From an uncultured Alphaproteobacteria bacterium (GTDB lineage Bacteria; Pseudomonadota; Alphaproteobacteria; UBA3830), in NCBI GenBank assembly GCA_905233775.1, contig CAJOEB010000057.1, forward strand, positions 1-12,518: a stretch of DNA of 12,518 nucleotides, given 5' to 3'. The translations under genes and the position numbers were made by a program. Positions within the stretch are counted from its first letter, which is position 1. Every line of letters begins with the position of its first letter. Of the stretch, positions 1-4,921 are shown in pieces. Below the pieces are notes generated by a model, which saw nothing but the letters and a program-made list of their open reading frames with translations, made no database searches and was not told where the DNA came from.

Positions 1-408
1 GATTTAACATCAAAGATATCTGCAGATAACAAATTCGTCGGAGTAGGAGCATCCATAGGTATATCGAGATTAGTTCCGAAATTGATAGAAAGAGGTTTGT
101 TAAATTGCGATAAATCGGCTACAGCACAATTACTGGTTACAGTTCAAAATCGTAATTTTATCGGAAGTTATATGAAACTTTCCGGAAAATTCAGAAAGCT
201 TGGAATAAAAACAGAAACATATCTGCAAAACAAATCTCTGGGAGCACAAATTGGATACGCTAGCAGAAAAGGGATTAAGTATGTACTTATAGCAAATGAT
301 GTGGAATTGTTGGATAACAAAGCAATCATTCGAAATCTTGAAACAAAGGAGCAGCATGTTATCCGAACAAAGTATATGGGCAAAGAAGTAGTAAGCTTGC
401 TAAGATAA
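1..408 (+). CDS. hisS: Histidine--tRNA ligase, C-terminal part (5' end outside window)
   Basis: The frame is open from base 1 to TAA at 406-408, giving about 135 residues. The first residues contain GVGASIGISRLV, which fits class II synthetase motif 3 (a glycine-rich stretch ending in the conserved arginine that contacts ATP). The rest matches the HisRS anticodon-binding domain: an alternating strand/helix pattern, then LGAQIGYASRKGIKYVLIAN, then a segment reading KAIIRNLETKEQHVI, which corresponds to the usual 'VKDLxTGEQ' C-terminal signature. The enzyme charges tRNA-His in the cytoplasm. It ends normally and no frameshift is seen. Identification rests on recalled family motifs. A ProRS or ThrRS is less likely because the 'NLETKEQ' ending is typical of HisRS. 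The first in-window ATG is not the start; the catalytic core lies upstream. Confidence 0.88.
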   Translation, partial: DLTSKISADNKFVGVGASIGISRLVPKLIERGLLNCDKSATAQLLVTVQNRNFIGSYMKLSGKFRKLGIKTETYLQNKSLGAQIGYASRKGIKYVLIANDVELLDNKAIIRNLETKEQHVIRTKYMGKEVVSLLR

Positions 409-459
409 TAAATATTTTTGCAAAAAAAACATACAAAAAAAATGCAGGTATTAAAGGAT

Positions 460-531
460 CCCAGCCGCAAGCAGCAGGGTATTTAGCAGATTTTTGCAAT
501 AACTGTTCTTACTACGCCGTAAGCGGCGGGG
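460..531. repeat. Pair of GC-rich palindromic hairpins downstream of hisS
   Basis: Two short GC-rich palindromes sit in an otherwise very AT-rich gap. The first (460-479) reads as an imperfect arm/GCAAGC/arm hairpin with two internal mismatches. The second (515-528) has a perfect 5-bp stem CGCCG/CGGCG around TAAG. They look like diverged copies of one small palindromic element in the same orientation, about 55 bp apart. No T-run follows either, so they are poor intrinsic terminators. The rest of the 409-649 gap shows no gene. Confidence 0.5.
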
Positions 532-611
532 AGTTACACCCTTAGATATTAACTTTCTGTTAATTAACTGTTGTTATTATAGTTGTCGTTATTATATTTT
601 TAATTATCATA

Positions 612-649
612 TATAATATTTTTAACGAATGTAAAGAAAGAGAGATCAT
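612..649 (+). promoter_or_regulatory. Promoter -10 and ribosome binding site of the small exported protein
   Basis: TATAAT at 612-617 is a perfect -10 hexamer. No convincing -35 is seen at 16-18 bp upstream, so the promoter call is partial. AAGAGAG at about 638-645 is a purine-rich Shine-Dalgarno-like stretch a few bases before the ATG at 650 and supports that start over the in-frame ATGs at 680 and 704. A perfect palindrome GTTAATTAAC lies upstream at 559-568. Confidence 0.45.
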
Positions 650-1228
650 ATGAAGACAAAAACGTCCCTAATCTGCAGAATGTTGTCATTAAACAGTATC
701 AGTATGTTGTCATTAATCTGTATATTATTAAATACATCATCTGTAATCGCAAGAGAAAACGACAAATCAAGAACTTTAGTTAGAAGTCATACTTTTAGTG
801 ATTTACGATCCGAAGGAGCATCTTCACAAATATCAAATGATATGCAGGAAACAAAAAAAGCATCTCTGAAAAGAAGTAATACATTCAGCGATTTACGTTC
901 AGAACAAGCGCTTTCACAGGCAACAGGTATGTATGAAGAAGGAAAAAAAGACGAAAGCAAATCTCCTGAAATGAAAGATACGGAAGCAGAAGAACAACCA
1001 ACAACTTCTTCTTACCAAAATCTCGATGACGATAGCAATATATATGATGCGCAATATAATAGCTATAATAATGTGAAAGATGACAACATCACACATCAGA
1101 AAAAAGAAAGAAGCAAAAAAAAGAAACCTATAATCATGCCATCAGCAGATGACAAAGACAGTAAACCTGAATATGGCTTACAAAAAAGAAAAGCAATTGC
1201 TTCTATTTTAAACTCTAGAGGCAAATAG
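650..1228 (+). CDS. Small exported, repeat-containing, charged protein; candidate effector
   Basis: A 192-residue protein I do not recognise. The N-terminus is a plausible Sec signal peptide: basic residues K2, K4 and R10, a hydrophobic stretch to about residue 31, and a likely cut after SVIA (31-34). Its hydrophobic core contains a 24-bp direct repeat (680 and 704). The mature part is hydrophilic and probably disordered. An 18-residue motif occurs twice, at 43-60 and 73-90, sharing RS(H/N)TFSDLRSE. A tyrosine-rich stretch (about 122-140, including SNIYDAQY) and a lysine-rich run KKERSKKKKP (151-160) follow. These resemble host-targeting motifs of secreted effectors (kinase sites, EPIYA-like tyrosines, nuclear localisation), but that is inference only. 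The stop TAG (1226-1228) overlaps a dispersed repeat beginning at 1227, so the C-terminus may have been set by an insertion. It stands alone between hisS and the convergent trxB. Confidence 0.65.
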   Translation: MKTKTSLICRMLSLNSISMLSLICILLNTSSVIARENDKSRTLVRSHTFSDLRSEGASSQISNDMQETKKASLKRSNTFSDLRSEQALSQATGMYEEGKKDESKSPEMKDTEAEEQPTTSSYQNLDDDSNIYDAQYNSYNNVKDDNITHQKKERSKKKKPIIMPSADDKDSKPEYGLQKRKAIASILNSRGK

Positions 1229-1262
1229 AGTTCTTGCGAAAGCCAAAAAATGACATTTTGAA
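1227..1262 (+). repeat. Partial copy of the dispersed inverted-repeat element
   Basis: The stretch beginning AGAGTTCTTGCGAAAGCC closely matches the left end of the 88-bp element at 12074 (AGAGATCTTGCGAAAATC) and continues with the same AAAAATG-CATTT pattern for about 35 bp. No matching right end is seen nearby, so this is a half or decayed copy. Its first two bases form the last two bases of the TAG stop of the upstream gene. The remainder of the gap to 1467 shows no gene. Confidence 0.55.
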
Positions 1263-1467
1263 TGCTTTTTACTTGTCAGAAGCAATAAGCACAATAAAGA
1301 AATTTACATATTTCCTTATCTTGCATAAAACTAATCTAGTTCAATGTTTGTTGTAAAATCATTTTTTATTGAAAATAGACTTAAGACGACTTACTTATAT
1401 TAACATTATTGTTGCGTTTTAGATAATCTAATAATATTCCAAATATTCTTACAAGTACCTATAATTA

Positions 1468-1511
1468 ATATCATTATATGACTTCAAATGAAAATGATAT
1501 CTTATTTTTTT
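1468..1511 (+). terminator. Possible weak intrinsic terminator between convergent genes
   Basis: ATATCATT (1468-1475) pairs perfectly with AATGATAT (1493-1500) around a 17-nt loop and is followed by TTATTTTTTT (1502-1511). The stem has one G:C-type pair per arm and is weak. The T-run is on the plus strand, so it would end transcription coming from the exported-protein gene, about 240 nt downstream of its stop and just before the trxB stop. Confidence 0.35.
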
Positions 1512-2448
1512 ACACAACACTATTGCACGCCAAAAATCTATCCGCCTCTATTCCGGCTATACATCCTTGTGCTGCCGATGTTATAGCTTGTCTGTATATA
1601 GGATCGCAAACATCTCCTGCCGCGAAAATTCCATTCACAGATGTAAAAACTGAACTACTTTTCGTTGTTGCAACATATCCAATTTCATTCAACTCTATAT
1701 GTCCTCTAAAAATCGATGTATTTGGTTGATGACCAACAGCAACAAAAACACCATCTGTATCAACATATGAAATATTTTCGTTTTTTATATTCTGTAATTT
1801 TAGCTTTGTAACTCGACTATCATCTCCGATTATTTCAGTTACGATACTATCCCAAATAATTTTTGTTTTTGGATTATCAAAAAAACGTTTTTGAAGAATT
1901 TTTTCCGCTCTTAATTCATCTCTCCTGTGAATTAATGTTACTGATTTTGCAAAATTAGTTAGGAAAATTGCATCTTCAACAGCTACATTTCCGCCACCAA
2001 CTACAACAACATCTTTATTTTTAAAGAAGAAACCATCGCATGTCGCACATGCAGATACACCTTTACCACGATATTCCGTTTCTCCAGGTATTTGAAGCCA
2101 CTTTGCAGTCGCTCCCGTCGCGATAATGACTGTCTTCCCTTCATATATTTGTCCTGTTTCTCCAGTCATCTTAAACGGAACTTTAGAAAAATCTACTGTT
2201 TCAATTGTATCGCAAATTATTTGTACTCCCATAGATTCAACTTGCATACGCATTTGTTCCATTAATTCTGTACCCGAAATCGGTTTTGCAAAACCAGGAT
2301 AATTTTCAATGGAAGGGGTTATTATAAGCTGTCCTCCTTGCTGCGCTCCAGTAATCAAATGTACTGTTCGACCTGCTCTTGCAGCGTATATAGCAGCTGT
2401 ATATCCTGCTGGTCCGCTGCCTATTATCAAAACATCTGCTATTATCAT
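1510..2448 (-). CDS. trxB: Thioredoxin-disulfide reductase
   Basis: A complete 312-residue flavoprotein of normal length for the low-molecular-weight bacterial family. It reduces thioredoxin with NADPH through FAD and a redox-active cysteine pair in the cytoplasm. Visible motifs in order: FAD-binding GSGPAGYTAAIYAARA (about 10-25), GGQL and ENYPGF (38-53), ATGA (110-113), the CATCDG active site with C134 and C137, the NADPH-binding GGGNVAVEDA (151-160) followed by HRRDELRA, then GVFVAVGHQPNT (233-244) and the C-terminal FAD motif GIFAAGDV (273-280). The ATG at 2446-2448 is the natural start because the Rossmann fold begins a few residues later, although no clear Shine-Dalgarno precedes it. 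It is transcribed away from tRNA-Gln. No damage is seen. Confidence 0.97.
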   Translation of the reverse strand: MIIADVLIIGSGPAGYTAAIYAARAGRTVHLITGAQQGGQLIITPSIENYPGFAKPISGTELMEQMRMQVESMGVQIICDTIETVDFSKVPFKMTGETGQIYEGKTVIIATGATAKWLQIPGETEYRGKGVSACATCDGFFFKNKDVVVVGGGNVAVEDAIFLTNFAKSVTLIHRRDELRAEKILQKRFFDNPKTKIIWDSIVTEIIGDDSRVTKLKLQNIKNENISYVDTDGVFVAVGHQPNTSIFRGHIELNEIGYVATTKSSSVFTSVNGIFAAGDVCDPIYRQAITSAAQGCIAGIEADRFLACNSVV

Positions 2449-2514
2449 TTTGAAAGTTGCCTAAATCTGTTAATTAATTAGCTAGTTAATTATTTCAATA
2501 TTATTTATTTTATG

Positions 2515-2543
2515 AAGATATCGTTATTAGAATACAAACGCAA
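2515..2543 (-). promoter_or_regulatory. Possible trxB promoter
   Basis: On the minus strand TTGCGT (2538-2543) and TATCTT (2515-2520) are separated by 17 bp, an acceptable sigma70-like pair about 70 bp upstream of the trxB ATG. AT-rich imperfect palindromes built on TTAATTAA (about 2468-2492) lie between it and the gene. In DNA this AT-rich such pairs arise by chance. Confidence 0.3.
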
Positions 2544-2599
2544 CATAAATTGAACGATATTGATAATATATTGATACCGTACAATAACAAATAAATACA

Positions 2600-2627
2600 T
2601 TGACAAAACAAACGAAAAAAGTATGAT
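2600..2627 (+). promoter_or_regulatory. Sigma70-type promoter of tRNA-Gln
   Basis: A perfect -35 TTGACA (2600-2605), a 16-bp spacer and TATGAT (2622-2627, one mismatch to TATAAT) lie about 45 bp upstream of the tRNA 5' end. Position, strand and match quality all fit. It is the strongest promoter visible in the window. Confidence 0.72.
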
Positions 2628-2671
2628 CAGAATACTTTATTGTGTGTGCTATTATATATATGTGTATGTAT

Positions 2672-2745
2672 TGGGGAATAGTTTAGCGGTAGAACACCCG
2701 GCTCTGGACCGGGTAACCTTGGTTCGAATCCAGGTTCCCCAGCCA
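2672..2745 (+). tRNA. tRNA-Gln, anticodon CTG, CCA encoded
   Basis: A full cloverleaf can be drawn. Acceptor TGGGGAA (2672-2678) pairs with TTCCCCA (2735-2741), seven pairs. The D arm is 2681-2695. The anticodon stem CCCGG/CCGGG encloses loop CTCTGGA (2702-2708) with anticodon CTG at 2704-2706. The variable loop is four bases, and the T arm CTTGG-TTCGAAT-CCAGG spans 2718-2734 with one G-U. Discriminator G is at 2742 and CCA at 2743-2745 is genomic. The U1-A72 pair and discriminator G are typical of tRNA-Gln. The 3' end is the likely attachment site of the decayed integrase that follows in the same orientation. Confidence 0.96.
2723..2745 (+). other. Putative attachment site (attL) at the tRNA-Gln 3' end
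   Basis: Integrases of the P4/DUF4102 family typically recombine at the 3' part of a tRNA gene and lie just downstream in the same orientation, as here (integrase start at 2950). The T-loop to CCA segment is therefore the expected core. No second copy was found by eye in this window, so the other boundary is outside or lost. The segment 2746-2949 has no gene; an A/T-rich hairpin lies near 2880-2902. Confidence 0.4.
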
Positions 2746-2949
2746 AAATTTGATTTATCTTGGTACGACTGAATAATTAAATAATCTATAAAAAAACTAA
2801 AAATTGAGTATATAACTACAATATAGTTTATCCTGTCCTAATTACCTCCCCACAATAAAAACTGCCTCAAGCTAAACATAAAAAAAGATACTTTTTTGAG
2901 TATTTTCTAGAGCCATGGAGAATGGAGTGATATATATAGAGTGATATGT

Positions 2950-4039
2950 ATGTTGACTGAACTCGCTTGCAAGAATTTTGAGCTTCAAGAAAAGAATTAC
3001 AAAAAATTCGATAGTGGTGGTATGTTTTTGCTGATTAAACTCGATGGAAGCAAATATTAGCGACTCAAATATACTTACGCTGGAAAAGAAAAACTGTCAG
3101 CGTTGGGAATAATATCCAGGAGTATCTTTAAAAGATGCAATAGTAAAAAGAGATGAATACAAAGTAAAAATAAGTAATGGCGAAGACCCTGTTCAGTTGA
3201 AGAGACAAGAAAAGCATGAATTGAAAGAGAATATAGCTAATACTTTTGAAAATATTACTCTAGAGTAGCATAAGAAAAAATGGAGTGAATCTACTTCCAA
3301 AAACACCAAACTTGAACTCAGCAGATTAAAACATAATATTTTCCCTGATCTTGGCACAATGCCAGTAAAAAAATAACAGCACAACAATTGATAAACACAA
3401 TTTGCAAGATAGAGGAGCGAGGCGTTTTAACAGAGACATGGATTGACAGCCAGTTCAGCGCAAATAATCAGAGGAAAACACGAAGACTTGTCGGATAGGT
3501 TTTCCGATACGCAATAGCGATTAGACGAGCAGAACATAATTTGATAACAGATACCAGAGGCGCATATAAGCAACCTGAAGAGAAGCATTATTCTCACTTT
3601 TCTAAAAAGGAGCTAAAGGAATTTTTGAAAAACTTTTGTAATTTTAAGAAGAACCTAATAACGAAACTTGCCTTAAAATTTCTGATATTAACTTTTTGTT
3701 AAATTTTGTAATTTATTAAATTTTGTAAGAAGTAGCGAATTACATGGAGCGCGTTAGGAAGAGCCTGATTTGAAAAAAAACGAATGGCATATTCCTGCAG
3801 AACGCATGAAGATGAAAGAGCAACATATTGTGCCGTTATCGAAACAGGCTTTAGAGGTATTAGAAATCGCCCAAAAATATTCACCAAATGGAGGTGCTGA
3901 AGGTTTGGTATTTCCATCTGTTACCAATTCATCAAAAGAAATGAGTAACAATATTCTTCCAAAATTGTTCAGAGATCAAGGATATCATGGAAAAGCAATG
4001 CCTCTCGGGATGAGAATGGTAACATTCATTATGTTTTGA
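2950..4039 (+). pseudogene. P4-type tyrosine recombinase / integrase, decayed
   Basis: Joining frames recovers most of an integrase. The N-terminal arm-binding domain reads MLTELACKNF, then GGMFLLIKLDGSKY, TYAGKEKLSALG and YPGVSLKDAIVKRDEY. The core-binding part includes NTFENITLE and FPDLGTMPVKK. The catalytic part includes RSSELHGAR (catalytic box-I Arg), EWHIPAERMKMKEQHIVPLS and a segment ending LGMR where HGxR is expected. The damage is: TAG at 3058 (expected Trp), a +1 shift near 3112, TAG at 3266 (expected Trp), a -1 shift in the A-run at 3368-3373, TAG at 3496 (expected Gln), a roughly 17-bp duplication containing AAATTTTGTAA near 3693-3725, and TAG at 3755 (expected Trp). The box-II His is Leu and no catalytic Tyr region is recognisable after 4039. 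It cannot encode an active enzyme. Confidence 0.88.
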
Positions 4040-4200
4040 TGATCAATAGAAAAAATGAAAAACGCTATTTTTGAATTGGACAGCGTGAACAATCAGACAG
4101 TAGTTTAAATATCAACGCTTATAGCTCAATAATTTTATAAACAATAATGTAGACACTAATTTATAACAATACTAGTCCAGCAGACTGATGATCACTTTTT

Positions 4201-4572
4201 TTAGTCTTGAAAAATCCTCAGATAATCAATAACTGCCCCCATATCCACACTCTTTTCTCGATTTCTCTGCTTTTCCTGCTTTTCTTGCTTTTCCTGCTTT
4301 TCTTGATTTTCCTGCTTTTCTTGATTTTCCTGCTTTTCTTGATTTTTTTGATTTTTTTGATTTTTTTGATTTTTTTGATTTTTTTGATTTTTTTGATTTT
4401 TTTGATTTTTTTGATTTTTTTGATTTTTTTGATTTTTTTTTTGATTTTTTTGATTTTTTTGATTTTTTTGATTTTTTTGATTTTTTTGATTTTTTTGATT
4501 TTTTTGATTTTTTTGATTGAAGTCCGTCAAACTTACCTCAAATATAACCTCAAATATATTTGATTTTTTCAT
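4201..4572 (-). CDS. Doubtful low-complexity ORF (K/N/E-Q repeats)
   Basis: From ATG 4570-4572 the minus strand is open for 123 codons: MKKSNIFEVIFEVSLTDF, then about 84 residues of three-residue repeats (QKN, QEK, QEN), then a non-repetitive end VDMGAVIDYLRIFQD. For coding: unique ends share the frame with the repeats, and the one indel in the array (ten Ts instead of seven, 4433-4442) is a multiple of three. Against: no Shine-Dalgarno, no recognisable domain, and a 9-bp unit lacking stops keeps a frame open by itself. It could be a coiled, highly charged protein or just a tandem repeat. Confidence 0.25.
   Translation of the reverse strand: MKKSNIFEVIFEVSLTDFNQKNQKNQKNQKNQKNQKNQKNQKNQKKNQKNQKNQKNQKNQKNQKNQKNQKNQKNQKNQEKQENQEKQENQEKQEKQEKQEKQRNREKSVDMGAVIDYLRIFQD
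4267..4518. repeat. 9-bp tandem repeat array (about 28 units)
   Basis: About 28 head-to-tail 9-bp units. The left third alternates CTGCTTTTC, TTGCTTTTC and TTGATTTTC; the right two thirds are nearly pure TTGATTTTT with one unit lengthened by 3 bp. The gradient of variants at one edge and purity at the other is typical of recent slippage expansion. A second short tandem repeat, ACCTCAAATATA twice (4535-4558), adjoins it. The array lies between the dead integrase and the giant surface-protein gene. The plus strand carries T-tracts at 9-bp intervals and a TTGATT hexamer in each pure unit. Bases 4040-4200 show nothing recognisable. Confidence 0.95.
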
Positions 4573-4589
4573 TAACAAAATTTTAATAA
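4550..4589 (+). promoter_or_regulatory. Possible promoter and operator of the giant surface-protein gene
   Basis: A perfect 14-bp palindrome TCAAATATATTTGA (4550-4563) overlaps TTGATT (4560-4565), a -35-like hexamer. TAATAA (4584-4589) follows after 18 bp as a possible -10. A transcript would start near 4596, about 40 nt before the well-formed ribosome binding site at 4622. The T-tract array directly upstream could affect promoter activity. All elements are AT-only, so chance is a serious alternative. Confidence 0.3.
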
Positions 4590-4621
4590 AGGCCTGCTAA
4601 AGTCAATTTAGGTAGCATGAT

Positions 4622-4637
4622 AAGGAGTCCTCCGATG
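4622..4637 (+). promoter_or_regulatory. Strong Shine-Dalgarno plus ATG upstream of the G tract
   Basis: AAGGAG (4622-4627), a 7-nt spacer and ATG (4635-4637) form the best ribosome binding site visible in the window. Translation from here reads MDIIRICRSFVVKILDGGG and then meets TAA at 4692-4694, directly after nine Gs. One more G (or two fewer) would instead enter the frame of the giant ORF, which is open from 4682. Neither the TTG at 4904 nor the ATG at 4922 has a Shine-Dalgarno. Against this, the plus-strand peptide 4691-4921 is serine/arginine-rich and not obviously protein-like. Confidence 0.5.
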
Positions 4638-4682
4638 GATATAATCCGCATCTGCCGCTCTTTCGTAGTAAAAATACTTGAC

Positions 4683-4691
4683 GGGGGGGGG
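4683..4691. repeat. Homopolymeric tract of nine Gs
   Basis: Nine consecutive Gs in AT-rich DNA, the longest G run seen here. It follows directly an in-frame TGA (4679-4681) of the giant ORF's frame and precedes a stop-free stretch into the giant gene. Tracts of this length are classic slipped-strand mispairing sites in phase-variable surface genes. The minus-strand reading (about 4603-4890) is also open through the tract and would shift frame with its length. Confidence 0.9.
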
Positions 4692-4921
4692 TAAGGCTTT
4701 TTAGAAATAGGCAAAAAATATCAATTTTTGTCCTTACAATCAAAAAGTTTCTTTCAAATCTACAATCTATCTGCTTCCAAAAAGTTGAAAGAAGCTCATC
4801 AAGAAGTCTCGATGCCATCTGTTCATCAGATACCGGAAGAATCTGCGCAAAAGAGTTAACATCACGAAAATCACATAGAGTCTCATATCTTCAAACGCGG
4901 TTATTGTCAAAATTACTGTGC

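Noticed and set aside
1478..1729. Plus-strand ORF antisense to the 3' end of trxB
   Set aside because: trxB is unmistakable on the other strand; the antisense frame has no motif or ribosome binding site.
3058..3757. Recoding of TAG as a sense codon, suggested by four in-frame TAGs in the integrase
   Set aside because: The same sequence also has frameshifts and a tandem duplication, and intact genes here (trmL, the exported protein) end at TAG.
4267..4518. CRISPR array
   Set aside because: The units are 9 bp and contiguous, with no spacers.
4207..4563. Plus-strand ORF of Phe-Leu-Ile repeats through the tandem array
   Set aside because: It is the antisense reading of a stop-free 9-bp repeat, has no ribosome binding site and would be an implausible pure hydrophobic repeat.
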